Assembly (NCBI RefSeq): GCF_031143425.1
Contig: NC_090442.1
Coordinates: forward strand, 426,081,776-426,145,775
DNA length: 64,000 nucleotides
Source: Pleurodeles waltl
Lineage: Eukaryota > Chordata > Amphibia > Caudata > Salamandridae
Direction: 5' to 3'
Part shown: piece after piece, positions 47,631 to 60,800 of the stretch
How the letters are laid out: every line of letters starts with the position of its first letter
How positions within the stretch are numbered: the stretch's first letter is position 1
Made by a program: the position numbers and the translations under genes
The notes under the pieces: model-generated
Seen by the model: the letters and a program-made list of their open reading frames with translations, nothing else
Told to the model about the DNA's origin: nothing
Databases searched by the model: none

Positions 47631-48440
47631 ACCTGACCCTCTGTGCAGGGTCACTGCCAAACCTTTTGCCTTTTACCCTCAACTTTTTGTGGAGTATTTT
47701 TTTGTTGGTATTAATACCACTGCTAAAATGTGCTATAGTGCTTGTTCCCTAAAACATGGGTAAACTGACTTATACCCAATTGGCATATTTAATTTACCTG
47801 TAGGTCCCTTGCAGAGTGGCATACCATGTACCCAGGGCATGCAAATTAAATACTGCCAGTGGGCATTCAGCATTTATTGGGCCACCCACTTACGTAGCAC
47901 CTTAAAACACGTCCCAGGGCTGCAATTGCAGCCTGAATGCAGCATTTAACTGCCATGTTGACTTGGCATGTAAACCTAAGATCAAGCCTTAACCCCCCTC
48001 TTATGACACATAGGTCACCACTAAGGTAGGCCCTAGGTAGCCTATAGGGCAGGGTGCTGTGTATTCAAAAAGGTGGACATGTACATTAAAGTTTTACATG
48101 TTTTGGTAGTAAAAAACTCTTAAATTCATTTTCACTTTTGCAAGGCCTACCTCTCCATTAGGATAACATTGGGTTACCTTATTAAATAAGTGATGATTTT
48201 CAATTGGGAGCAGATGCAAATGTTGAGTTTACTGTTTAGAGAACTGTAATTTAAAACCCTCTTTAATGGTAAAATCGGATGTTAAGTCACCATCATGAAA
48301 AAGCCTCTTTTCAAAATTTGGACTTTTCTTGTTCCAACCATTTGGTGTCTGTAGCCTGTATCCCGGGTTGTATGACTAGGTGTAGCTGGCAGTTGGTCCT
48401 ATGTACAGGTGTTGACAGGATGGGCCATCTCTGATTTGAT
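47631..48440. repeat. Interspersed repeat D2, copy 1
   Basis: The segment around 48144-48430 (caaggcctacctctcc, later ggttgtatgactaggtgtag) matches 49545-49770 in direct orientation with divergence. The upstream part (47631-48140) has no partner in the window. Non-coding. An LTR-class or other long retroelement fragment is possible. Confidence 0.65.
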
Positions 48441-49544
48441 GACGGAGAGAAGCAGTCACCTCCCACACTTGCACAACACAAAGTCCTTGTCTGAACACAC
48501 TCACAATGCCCTACAGGGCTTTTTAGGGCCTACTCCAGGGGTGACCTATATGTATAAAAAATAAAGTTTGGCGCTCTGCAAAAGGTTTATTTTTCAAGTT
48601 GAGACAGCAGTTCAAAACTGCACACACAAGCTGCAATTGCAGGCCAACACTTAAGTGAGGGGGGCACAATTAGTGTTTCAGAACCCACTAGTAGCATTTA
48701 ATTTACAAGCCCTGGATACACGTAGTACCACTTTACTAGGTTCTCATAAGTAAATTAACTGTGTCATACTGCTCTGCAGTGTTGAAATGCAAAGAGTCCT
48801 AAAAGCAAACAAGAACAGGTTCAGAAATACGAGGGTGAAGGGAAAAACAGGCTAGGGATGACACTGCAGAAAAGGCCATGTCCAACACAAATCGATAGGA
48901 GGGATCTTAACTAAAACACCTGTGTAACGACAGGCTGTTAAGTTAGGGAAACACTTTGTTTTGGAGTTGTGAACATCACCAGTGTGAGCCCCTCTACTCA
49001 TGAGCTCTAATAGCTGTCCTTCCATACAGCCAGCATGCACAGGCCTGGACAGAGCAGAGATTAAAGTGTATGGAATCTGGCATGACATGCCCATCCATCT
49101 TTTCATTTAACAAAAACTGTTCCCCTATGTTTTGTTAAATGACAAATTCACGCTTAATTCCAACAGCTGAGATACCACAGCTGAAGTGAAAGGGAGGAAG
49201 TACCCTGCGCTGTGAAGCCGGTAGAGGGACAGACAGCTAAAAGAGAAACATGCATTCTTGCCAGGGTGACTGGTGCCTAAAGAAATGTAAATGTGTGCAA
49301 TTCTTTAATCTACAAATGTAAAGGCTGCTTGGAATCCAGTATTGGTTTTAATTGATGGAGCAAAGCTATGAAGTCATGCTTCTAATAGACACTTAGAAAA
49401 CTGTTTTGTAAAGCCTGCGTATTATTAAAAGTGGAAGCACTTCTGCCAGAGTGCAGGGTACTTAAACTTTGGACACATGTTTTTAACTTTTAAATCTCCT
49501 GGCAGTGGAAAACTCTCCAGTTTATTTTTAACTACTGCAAGGCC
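48441..49544. other. Unassigned sequence between D2 copies
   Basis: No recognised gene. The minus-strand frame at 48852-49106 has no known motif. Confidence 0.4.
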
Positions 49545-50486
49545 TACCTCTCCCACAGGACGTCATTGGGGTTACCTTGGTACACGTAATAAGCTGTAAC
49601 ATAATGTTGGTGTTATTGGAATTGTAATGAAAAATCGTCTCATGATAAAGTTGGATTTTAAATTACAATTTTGAAAACACCACTTTTATAATTTTGGCAT
49701 TTTCTTGCTTTAGTCCTTTAGTGCCTGTAGCCTGTCACTGGGTCACATGACCTGGTGTAGTTGACAATTGGACTTTGTATATTCCTCCTAGATAGCCACA
49801 CTCAATGGAGAACTTAGGTGTGTCTGGATAGGCCATCACTGGCAGGATGAAAGGGTGGAGCTGGCCATAAGCATACTTACTCTTAAACTGGCTGTTTCCT
49901 GCCTTCACAAAGAGGTCACCTACCCCTTGTAGTTAGTCTGGAGCCAGAGCGGGGGAGGCAGGAAACCTGTGGACTTCGGAAATCTCTAGAAGATTCTCCC
50001 ACTTTGCAGGAAGCACCTGGAAGATATATATCTTTTGGACCTCAGACACCAACTCTTTAGTACACTTCTGTACCTGTGGAGACTCTGCCAGTAAGAAGGG
50101 CTTCTGTGCTGCTGAAAGGGCTGCCAGTCAGCTGGACTGTTGCTCTGCTACCCTCCTGCTTGAGTCAGACTAATTAGACCAGCACCTGAACCCAGGACTC
50201 CCAGAGTGACTCCAAGGGCTATTCTGCTGGCCTCCTGTTGGCAGCTATGGGGATAAAACAGGCTCCCAATCACATAAACCAGCACCCTGATCCATCTGGA
50301 GTAAGCCTTTGAGATCCTGGACTCTTGGTGTGGCCTCAGTGGAGCTGAATTGAAGTTTTTGGGCTCTTTGTGACAACAAACTGACCTGTTGGCACCAAAA
50401 CCTTCTTACTCACTCACACTGCTCACCAATGCGAAATTCCATCAACCCAAACCTTCATGCTACAGCACCAACTGCTCATGGTAAGT
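49545..50486. repeat. Interspersed repeat D2, copy 2, part 1
   Basis: Diverged direct repeat of D2 copy 1. It is cut at about 50487 by a minus-strand L2, and sequence of uncertain but probably related origin resumes at 51385. Confidence 0.6.
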
Positions 50487-51384
50487 GTCAAATCAAATCA
50501 AATCAAATCATTAACATTTATAAAGCGCGCTACTCACCCGTGCGGGTCTCAAGGCGCTAGGGGAAAAAGGGGGGGGGTTATTGCTGTTCGAACAGCCAGG
50601 TCTTTAGGAGTCTCTGGAAAGCGGAGTGGTCCTGGGTGGTCCTGAGGCTGGTGGGGAGGGAGTTCCAGGTCTTGGCCGCCAGGAAGGAGAAAGATCTCCC
50701 ACCCGCCGTGGAGCGGCAGATGCGAGGGACAGCAGCGAGTGCGAGGCCAGAGGAGCGGAGGAGGCGGGTGGGGAGGTAGAAGCTTAGGCGTCTGTTGAGG
50801 TATTCCGGTCCCTTGTCGTAGAGGGCTTTGTGTGCGTGGGTGAGAAGTTGGAAGGTGATCCTTTTGCTGACAGGGAGCCAATGCAGGTGTCTCAGGTGTG
50901 CGGAGATGTGGCTGCTGCGGGGTATGTCGAGGATGAGGCGGGCCGAGGCGTTTTGAATGCGTTGCAGGCGATTTTGGAGTTTGGCTGTGGTCCCGGCATA
51001 GAGGGTGTTGCCGTAGTCCAGGCGGCTCGTGACGAGGGCGTGGGTCACGGTTTTTCTGGTGTCGGCGGGGATCCAGCGGAAGATCTTGCGGAGCATGCGG
51101 AGGGTGAGAAAGCAGGCGGAGGACACGGCGTTGACTTGCTTGGTCATGGTGAGAAGAGGGTCCAAGATGAAGCCGAGGTTGCGGGCGTGGTCTGTGGGGG
51201 TCGGTGTGGTGCCGAGGGCCGTGGGCCACCAGGAGTCGTCCCAGGCGGACGGGGTGTTGCCGAGGATGAGGACTTCCGTTTTTTCAGAGTTCAGCTTTAG
51301 GCGGCTGAGCCTCATCCAATCTGCGACGTCCTTCATACCCTCTTGTAGGTTGGTCTTGGCGCTGGCGGGGTCCTTGGTGAGGGT
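50487..51384 (-). mobile_element. 5'-truncated L2 LINE with intact C-terminal ORF
   Basis: The minus strand carries an uninterrupted 252-residue frame (51336-50578): LKLNSEKTEVLILGNTPSAW, ARNLGFILDPLLTMTKQVNA, SRLDYGNTLYAGTTAKLQ, LHWLPVSKRITFQLLTHAHK, and the terminal LLKTWLFEQQ. It covers the RT thumb and the C-terminal domain. The 3' end has the conserved tataaagcgcgctactcacc block (complement side) and a short AAATC microsatellite tail (50487-50511). The 5' truncation at about 51384 and the open frame suggest one of the younger insertions here. Confidence 0.9.
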
Positions 51385-53645
51385 CTACGCTAAGCTCCGG
51401 CCTAATTGCTTGCCAGTATTTTCACACTACAGTGTTGACTGTCTCCGTAGACAGGCCTGATTTCCCTGCTACGTGGACAACTGTCCATGACACTTTCCTC
51501 CATCTAACGACCTCCTCTACTGTGAATTGGACTCTTTGCGCTATACTGAGAAGGTAACATTTCAGCTGAACTAACCTGGTCTCTATATTCTACCCGTGCC
51601 CTATCGAGGTCAGCCTGACGTGAAACTTTCCCCGGGTCTCACTCGATGGAATAGCCACGAGTGGTGTTTTGGGCTTTTTGGTGCTATTTTCACTTCTCTG
51701 CGTATCTCCGGTTCTACTGATTTGATTATTTTTTTTTTTTTTCTGGGCTGAATCCAAACCACTCTAAAAATGAAATTGTGCTCCGTGTTTTCACTTTATT
51801 ACTGTTTGGTGTGGCAAAAATAATTTACACATTGCCTCTATGTTAAGCCTGACTGCTCTGTGCCAAGCTACCAGAGGGTTGAGCACTGGTTAATTTGGGG
51901 TTTACTTGTGCTTCACCCTGACAAGGATTGTGGTTGCTGCTTGTGCTGGGTTTCATCACCCCAAACAGTAACCCGATTTCTCACAATTCCCAATTGTTAT
52001 GACCATAATCATCAACATAAAGAACATAGAGTGCACAATGCCTGCAAGGCTCAAAATGAGTTCACAAAATCTTCACCTCTGCAGCCAGCAGTCTTACTTA
52101 TCTGAGAACAGTCTCAGTGACATCGGTGGAATACGTTGTATCATTACATCTCTTAAAGGAGCAGGGACACATTGGAGTATAAGCATACCAGAGTGGAAGT
52201 GGGAGAGTGATCAGCATAAGTAATGATCATGGCGAAACAGGGGTTTTTAAAGGATCCCAAGTTTTAAAGGATTTGGACTGAGGGGTGGGGTTTGGAGTTT
52301 GTGGGGTAGAAGGGGAGAGTCAAGAGCAGGGGAGCAAACACATGATGAGAAATAGGAAGGTCCAAGCACTTCATGTCAGCGCTAAAGACCAAATGCTGTA
52401 GAAATGTGCAAAAGGAAAAAAAGTTGCCTAGTATTAGCAGTGGAAAGATAAATTCATCCAATCAGACCATTGTGAGATCCAAATGGTCCCGGGCAGGACA
52501 AAGCCAAGAATAGTGAGGAAAGCCATTGAATCAACAACTGTGATGAACCACTAAGCCATCCTGACTATAATTCTGACTACAGACAGCTAAAGATACAGGA
52601 TGCTGTTGCACTGCCCACCATTCTGTATCAATCTTAAAAATACATACCTGTATATTGTGCCTGGCCCAGCTGCTCTTGATATATTTATACATTGAATAAC
52701 AGCCCATATTGTTTCCACTGTTATTGACTTCAAAATAATATAATTAGCATATTAACTACTAGACCCGGAGAAAATTGTGTAATTTCTTTCGTGGAAATTA
52801 CGTGAAATGTCCAAAAGTTTACCCACAGTTACGCATTTTCGATGAGAGGATGCATTTCGTTCTAAAAATTGCGCAAATCTCTTTTATTGCAAACAATAGT
52901 CACAAGGGTTTACGTTGTTCCTTTGCTGCCATGGTAGGATTATTAGCTGAGCAAAACATCAGTTATGCAACATGACATTGGTGTAATCGCTGTAATTTTA
53001 AACAACAACTGTAACGCGAAATGATGGAAATTACACGTGATCACGCCAGATTAAGCCAAATATCACCGAGATAAGTAACTACTCTCCCAAGTATCCTGCT
53101 GTGTGTAAATATAACGCATCCACTCATCTTCCAAGATGAAAATGAAAAGAGTTCGCCAATGTTTTCATCCCTATATCTGCCAAAAAACAAAATATGTAGC
53201 ATGCCAGATTTTACTATTGTATGCATATTTTTCAATTCTTCGTTATTTCCAATGATTTGTAATATCTTATCTTCCTTTTATAGGCACGATGTGCACTTTT
53301 ATAATCAACTAGATATTGAAGATCGCTGGTACCACTAAATTTACAATGCTCTATTTCCAACCTTTACCCATTTTAATACATTCTTCATTGTTCACCGGTT
53401 TCTTTTTTAATTTCTAAACCTTACAACAGTTCAGCTGTAACATCCAACAATTTAGTGTAGCAATTTTCAAAAGATTTCTTCAACTAAGTGGGACATAACA
53501 GGGGATCCTCATTAATAAACTCATTACTACTAAATACATTCTTGCGCCACTGTTGAATCTTCAAAATAGCCTTCTGGGTATTACTAGTATTCAGATTTTA
53601 TGGAACTTCTAAGACATGCTTGAGCATTACAGAAGGAAGCAACAT
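51385..53645. other. Repeat D2 continuation and unassigned intron
   Basis: 51385-51995 looks like the rest of the repeat interrupted by the L2. From about 52000 to 53645 no gene or element is recognised; short frames lack motifs. Confidence 0.4.
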
Positions 53646-53799
53646 TCAATCAATCAATCATAGGATTTATAAAGCGCACTATGTACCCGTGAGGGTTTCA
53701 AGGCACTGCGGGTGGGGGGGGGTCTGTTGTTACTGGTCGAAGAGCCAGGTCTTGAGGAGTCTTCTGAAGGTGAGTAGGTCTTGAGTCTGTCGCTGAGGG
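53646..53799 (-). mobile_element. 3' end of the minus-strand L2 split by a plus-strand L2
   Basis: The complement encodes RQTQDLLTFRRLLKTWLFDQ and a stop, then the conserved L2 3' block and a TGAT tail (53646-53660 as caatcaatcaat). It is the missing end of the L2 at 57809-61856; the plus-strand L2 lies between them. Confidence 0.88.
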
Positions 53800-56700
53800 T
53801 AGGTCGCTCCCCCTGCTGCTGCAGCTCCACCAGCCCAGGCTCCTGAAACCTCCCAGCAAGTCCTGCTAAAAAACAGTAAGTACTCCCCCCGCCCAGCCCC
53901 TCGCCCAGCCCCGCGCTACTCACCTCTTCTCCTGTACCTCTGTCTTCTGCCTTCCGCTCTCCCCTCCTACCTCTCTCCGCACCTCCGCTGTCCTTCTTCC
54001 CTTAGCTCTCTGCTCCTCTTCTGCAGCCCTCTTGCTGCGTGTTCTGCTCTTCCTCGGCCCCGCTCCTCTTCCTCACCGCGTTCTCTTCCTGCTTCTTTCT
54101 TCATCTGTGGTCTTCATCTGTGTCCTTCTGTGTTCTTCATCTGTGTTCTTCATCTGTGTTTCTTCTTTCTCCTCTGCACCCCGTCCTGCGTGTTCTCTCT
54201 TCTTCTGTCCTTCTTCTGTGTTCTTCATCTGTGTTCTTCATCTGTGTTCTTCATCTGTGTTCTTCATCTGTGTACTTCATCTGTGTATTTCATCTGTGTT
54301 TCTTCTTTCTCCTCTGCACCCCGTCCTCTGTGTTCTCTCTTCTTCTGTCCTTCTTCTGTGCCCTTCTTCTGTGTTCTTCATCTGTGTTCTTCTTCCGTGT
54401 TCTTCTTCTGTGTTCTTCATCTGTGTTCTTCATCTGTGTTCTTCATCTGTTTCTTCTTTCTCCTCTGCACCGCGACCTGCGTGTGCTTTCTTCTTTCTTC
54501 ATCTGTGTTCTTCATCTGTGTTTCTTCTTTCTCCTCTGCACCCCATCCTGCGTGTTCTCTCTTCTTCTGTCCTTCTTCTGTGTTCTTCATCTGTGTTCTT
54601 CATCTGTGTTCTTCATCTGTGTTTCTTCTTTCTCCTCTGCACCCCGTCCTGCGTGTTCTCTCTTCTTCTGTCCTTCTTCTGTGTTCTTCATCTGTGTTCT
54701 TCATCTGTGTTCTTCATCTGTGTTTCTTCTTTCTCCTCTGCACCGCGACCTGCGTGTGCTTTCTTCTTTCTTCATCTGTGTTCTTCATCTGTGTTCTTCG
54801 TATCCTCTGCTTCTCAGGTCTCTCCTCTTCTGCCTGACTCCTCTTCCTTGACTCTTCTCTCCTCCTCTTCTTTACCCTTCTTCTTGGCTCTTCTCTCTTC
54901 TGTTCTTCTGTTCTTGACTCCTCTCTCCTCTTCTTCTTTACCCTTCTTCTTGGCTCTTCTGTTCTTGACTCTTCTCTCTTCTGTTCTTGACTCTTCTCTC
55001 CTCTGTTCTTCTGTTCCTGACTCTTCTCTCTGTTCTTCCTTACTCCCCTCCACCTCTGTAACCCCCCCTCCCCTATCTTTCTTCCTTACTCCCCTCCACC
55101 TTTTACCCCCCTCCCCTATCTTTTCTCCCCTCCCCTCTACCTGACCCCTCCACCCCCTGCTTTCCCGCCGCCACCTCCTGCTCGGCCCCGCTCCCATTCG
55201 TCTCCCGCCCCCAGCTGACCCTTCCTCCCCCCCTCCTCCCTCTTATGGTGCCCGTCCGCGCCTGGACTGTGACCAGCGCCACGACCCCTGGCCCCCAGCA
55301 CTCCCAAACCCCGCAGCACCGCTACGACCCCATCACCCTCCACGCCCTCAACCCGGGGCACTCCAGCACCTGCTTCCAAGCCAACCTGAAACGTACCCAC
55401 GGACCCTTCGCATGTCACACCTGCAAACTCACCTTCCACCGCGAAACCACCACGCCCGCCAGCCCACGCGCCAACAACCACCTCAAATGCATCCTGATCA
55501 ACGTACGCTCCGTCCACAAGCACGCCGTTGAACTATGGGACCTCCTGGACTCCACCGGACGTCGCCTTCATCACTGAGACCTGGATGAACGCCTCTTCGG
55601 CCCCCGACATCGCCATAGCCATCCCCGACGGCTACAAGATCTCCAGGAGAGACCGCACCAACCAAGTAGGGGGAGGAATCGCCATCGTCTTCAAGGACTC
55701 CATCAACGTCACCACCTCCACCGAAGACACCACCCCCCTCGCCGCCAAACACCTGCACTTCCAGATCCACACCGACCCCAGGACCACCCTCAGAGGAACT
55801 CTCATCTACAGACCCCCTGGACCACGCGCCCTCTTCAGCGACTCTATCACTGACTTCATCTCCCTGCACGCCCTTGCCTCGCCGGACTACATCCTCCTCG
55901 GTGACCTCAACTTCCACCTGGAACAGAACAACGACCCCAACACCACCGCCCTGCTCGACAACCTCGCCAACCTTGGTCTCAAGCAACTGGTGAACACCCC
56001 CGCCCACATCGCCGGACACACGCTCGACCCCATCTTCTCTGCCAGCAACCACGTATCCTTCAGCCACTTCTCCGCTATACACTGGACCGACCACAGATGT
56101 GTCCACATCACATTCCGACGCGAGACTCGCCACCTCCGCACACAACCCATCCCACGCCGACATTGGAACAAAATCCCCACGGAACAGCTTCTCTCCACTC
56201 TGAGCGACAACCAACCCACCCTCTCCACCGACCCCAACGACGCAGCCCTCAGCCTCACGCATTGGATCACCAACTACGAAGACAACTTCGCCCCCTCAGA
56301 CGCCTCCCAAGACAGACCAACACCAAAAAACCTTGCTGGTTCACAGACACCCTCAAGGAATCTAAAAAAACCTGCTGCACCCTTGAAGAAACCTACGGCG
56401 GACCCCAGCGACCTGAAGAACTTCCGTCCCATCTCGCTCCTCCCCTTCCCTGCCAAAGTCATAGAGAAGACCGTCAACAAGCAACTTACCAACTTCCTTG
56501 AAGACAACAACCTACTCGACCCCTCTCAGTCCGGATTCCGAGCCAATCACAGCACAGAAACCGCCCTCATCTCAGTCACAGACGACATCAGAACTCTGAT
56601 GGACAATGGAGAAACAGTCGCCCTCATCCTCCTCGACCTCTCGGCTGCCTTCGACACCGTCTGCCACCGAACCCTAATATCTCCGCTCCACTGGGATCCA

Positions 56701-57808
56701 AGGATAGGCCCTGGACTGGATCACCTCCTTCCTCTCCAACCGCTCCCAAAGAGTCTACCTCCCACCTTTCCGCTCAGACCCCACCGAGATCATCTGCGGC
56801 GTCCCACAAGGCTCCTCGCTCAGCCTGACTCTCTTCAATGTCTACATGAGCCCCCTCGCCGACATCGTACGCAAACACAACATCAACATCACCTCCTACG
56901 CCGACGACACTCAACTGATACTTTCCCTCACCAAGGACCCCACCAGCGTCAAGACCAACCTGCAAGATGGAATGAAAGACGTCGCAGAATGAATGAAACT
57001 CAGCCGTCTGAAACTGAACTCAGACAAAACGGAAGTCCTCATCCTCGGAAACACCCTGACCGCCTGGGACGACTCCTGGTGGCCCACGGCCCTTGGCACC
57101 GCACCAACCCCCTCAGACCACGCACGCAACCTTGGTTTCATCCTGGACCCACTTCTCACCATGACCAAACAAGTCAACGCCGTATCAACCTCCTGCTTCC
57201 TCACCCTCTGCATGCTCCGAAAGATCTTCCGTTGGATCCCGCCGACACCAGAAAGACCATGACCCACGCCCTCGTCACGAGCCGCCTGGACTCCCGCAAC
57301 ACCCTATATGCAGGAACAACCGCTAAACTCCAGAAACGTCTGCAACGAATTCAAAACGCCTCCGCCCGCCTCATCCTCGACATACCCTGCAACAGCCACA
57401 TCTCCGCCCACCTGAGACAGCTGCACTGGCTTCCCGTCAACAAAAGGATCACCTTCCGACTCCTCACCCACGCACACAAAGCCCTCCACAACAAGGGACC
57501 CGAATACCTCAACCTCCGCCTCAGTTTCTACACACCCACCGTCAACTTCGCTCGGCCAACCACGCTCTCGCCGCCGTCCCTCGCATCCACCGCACCACGG
57601 CAGGTGGGAAATCCTTCTCCTACCTGGCGGCCAAGACATGGACTTCCCTCCCCACCAAACTCAGGACCACCCAGGACCACCTCGCATTCCGGAGGCAACT
57701 CAAGACCTGGCTCTTCGAGCAGCAGTAACCCCATCCCCCTAGCGCCTTGAGACCCGCACGGGTGAGTAGCGCTCTTTATAAATGTTTATGATTTTGATTT
57801 TGATTTTT
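53800..57808 (+). mobile_element. L2 LINE, plus strand, near full length, internally deleted
   Basis: The 5' end taggtcgctcccc matches the 5' end style of the minus-strand L2 (complement near 61840). A minisatellite leader (54110-54800) precedes the ORF at 55245 with a CHTC motif (FACHTC). The endonuclease follows: FITETWMNA (55570), GGGIAIVF (55672), LLGDLNFHLEQ (55895), WTDHRC (56085). A segment present in the other L2 between endonuclease and RT is missing at about 56330-56400. RT motifs: DLKNFRPISLLPF (56410), LLDLSAAFDTV (56630), SYADDTQLIL in a shifted frame (56895). The C-terminal ORF ends near 57728. The 3' tail is gatttt repeats (57791-57808). Frameshifts near 55560 and 56690 inactivate it. 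Confidence 0.9.
54110..54800 (+). repeat. Pyrimidine-rich minisatellite in the L2 5' leader
   Basis: Repeats of tgttcttcatc and a longer unit with tttctcctctgcacc, cgtcctgcgtgttctctctt recur five or six times at irregular spacing of about 70-150 bp. Long open frames over it (up to 370 residues) reflect periodicity and lack stops by composition. Confidence 0.88.
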
Positions 57809-60800
57809 CGCAGGGAGGTGGGGAGGGTGTCCCAGTTTTTGGCAGCGCGGTATGAGAAGGATCTGCCGCCGGAGGTCTTTCTTCGGATGCGGGGGACGAG
57901 GGTGAGGTTAGTGGAGCGGAGCTGACGGGTGGGGGTGTAGAAGCTGAGTCTGTTGTTTAGGTAGGCTGGTCTGGTGTCGTGGAGCGCTTTTTGAGCATGG
58001 GTAAGAAGCTTGAAAGTGATCCTTTTGTCCACGGGGAGCCAGTGAAGGTTTCTCAGGTGGTGGAAGATATGGCTGTGGCGGGGTATGTTGAGGATCAGCC
58101 GGGTGGAGGCGTTTTGGATGCGTTGGAGGCATAGTAGGTCTTTTGCTGCGATGCCTGTGTAGAGTGCGTTGCCGTAGTCCAGCCTTCTGCTGACGAGGGC
58201 CTGTGTTACTGTCCTTCTTGTTTCTGTCGGGATCCACTTGTAGATTCTGCATGAGGAGTGTGTTGTAGCAGGAGGAGGAGACTGCGTTGACCTGTTTAGA
58301 CAAGGTTAGGGAGGAGTCGAGGATGAAGCCCAGGTTGCGAGCGTGGTCGGACGGTGTCGGTGGGGTTTCTAGTGCGGTGGGCCACCAGGAGTCGTCCCAG
58401 GCGGAGGGGGTGGGTCCGAGGATGAGGACCTCCATCTTGTCCGAGTTCAGTTTCAGACAGCTGTTTCTCATCCATTCAGCGATGGATTTCATTCCCTCGT
58501 GGAGGTTGGTTTTGGTGGTGCGTGGGTCTTTGGTGAGTGAGAGGATGAGCTGGGTGTCGTTGGCGTAGGTGAGAATGTTGAGCTTGTGTTGTCGGGCCAC
58601 TTGTGCGAGGGGGACCATGTAGATGTTGAACAGCGTCGGGCTGAGGGATGAGCCTTGGGGGATGCCGCAGATGATGTTGGTGGCTTCGGAGCGGAAGGGG
58701 GGGAGGCGGACTCTCTGGGTTCTGCTGGAGAGGAATGAGACGATCCAGTTGAGGGCTTTTCCTTGAATTCCGGTTTCGTGGAGGCGTGATTTCAGGGTGC
58801 GGTGGCAGACTGTGTCGAAGGCGGCAGGAGGATGAGGGCTGATGTTTCGCTGTTGTCCATTTGGCATCTGATGTCGTCTGTGGCGGCGAGAAGGGTGGTT
58901 TCGGTGCTGTGGTTTCATCTGAAGCCGGATCGGGAGGGGTCTAGGATGCCGTTGTCTTCGAGGTGGCTGGTTAGTTGTGTGTTGATGATTTTTTCAATCA
59001 CCTTTGCTGAGAAAGGGAGCAGGGAGATGGGTCGGAAGTTCTTGAGGTCGTTGGGCTTCTTGAGGAGGGCGCAGATTTCGGCGTGTTTCCATTTTCCAGG
59101 GAATGTCGCTGTTTCGAAGGAGATGTTGATGACCTTCCGTAGTTGGGGGGCGATGGCGGAGTCGGCTTTGTTGTAAATGTGGTGGGGGCAGGGGTCTGAC
59201 AGAGATCCTGAGTGGATGGAGTTCATGATCTTGCATGTCTGTGTTGTTCACGTTGATCAAGGAGGTCAGGCGGTTTGCACATGTGGAGTGTTCGGGGTGG
59301 GGTCTGGCTTGGGAGTGGTGTTGAAGCTGTCGTGGATGTCAGTGATCTTCCGGTGGAAGAAGGTGGACAGTGCGTTGCAAAGTTCTTGGGATGGAGGGAT
59401 GTCGTTGACGTTGGCGCTGGGGTTGGAGAGTTCTTTCACGATGCTGAAGAGCTCTTTGCTGTCGTGTGCGTTGTTGTCCAGGCGGTCTTTGAAGTGGGAT
59501 CGTTTGGCTTGTCTGATGAGTTGGTGGTGCTTGCGGGTGGCGTCCTTGTGGTCTGTGAGGCTGTCAGGTGTGTGTTTGAGGAGCCATTCCTTTTTTAGCT
59601 TCCGGCAGTCACGTTTGGAGTTTAGGAGCTCGTCGGTGAACCAGGTGGCTTTTCTTTTGGCTTGGTTGTCGGTGGGTTTTTTGAGTGGCACAAGGTTGTT
59701 GGCGCAGTCGTTGATCCACAGGGTGAGGTTGTGGGCGGCGGTGTCTGGGTCGGTGGAGTCGGGGGTGGGTTCTGGGCGAGGGCGTTGGTAAGCTGGGCTT
59801 CCATAACTTTGCTCCAGCATTGGGGTGGTTGTTGGGAGCGATGGTGCTCGGTATGTTTCTTGTAGGTGAAGTGGATGCAGTGGTGGTCAGTCCAGTGGAG
59901 TACGGTGGTATGGTTGAAGGTGACGTGGGTGCTTGAGGAGAAGATGGGATCAAGCATGTGGCCGGCGATGTGGGTTGGTGTGTTGACGAGTTGTCTGAGG
60001 CCGCGGTTGGTGAGGTTGTCAGAGTAGTGGAGTTGGTGTCATTGTTGTTCTCCAGGTGGAAATTTAGGTCCCCGAGGAGGATGTCATCCGTTGAGGTGAG
60101 TGCGTGGGTGCTGGTGAGGTCGGCGAGGGATTAGCTGAATGGTGCTCGTGGTCCGGGGGGTCTGTAGATGAACGTTCCTCTGAGAGTGGTGTTGGGGTCG
60201 GCGTGGATGCAGAAGTGTAGGTGTTCGGCGATCTTGAGGGAGTCGTCAGTGTGGGTGTCGACCTTGAGGGAGGATTTGTGGGCGATGGCTATGCCTCTCC
60301 GTTTCCGTTGTTGGGGTCCCTACGGATGATCTTGTAGCCGTCCGGGATGGCCATTGCGTCGTCGGGCACCGAGGAGTCGTTCCACCAGGTTTCGGTCAGG
60401 AAAGCTACTTCTGGGGCGGTGAAGTCGAGCAGGTCCCAGAGATCAGTGGCGTGCTTGTGTGCGGAGCGGGTGTTGAGGAGTATGCAGTGGAGGTGGTTAG
60501 TTTCGGTCTTTGTTGGTTTCGTTGTTCTGTCGCAGGTGAATCTGCAGGTGTGGCATGCGAAGGGTCCGTGGGTGTTCCTTGGTGAGGGCTTGGAGCATGC
60601 TGTGATGCGGCTGGGATTGAGGGCGTTGAGTTGGTCGGCCGTGTAGCAGCATCTGGAGGTGCAAGGGTCTCGCGGACCAGGGGTGGTGGCACTGGGCGCG
60701 GTCCAGGCGCAGACGGGCTTGCCTTTGGTGCGCATTCGGCGTGCCAGCGGCACGCCTGCTGCGCTGCCGCGCCGCGGCTGCCATAAGAGGAGGGGAGGGT

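Noticed and set aside
54032..55144. 370-residue and overlapping open frames rich in FICVLHLCSS
   Set aside because: They translate a pyrimidine-rich minisatellite in an L2 leader in three frames at once; no domain.
55498..56262. 254-residue minus-strand frame
   Set aside because: Antisense of the L2 endonuclease domain, which has clear motifs on the plus strand.
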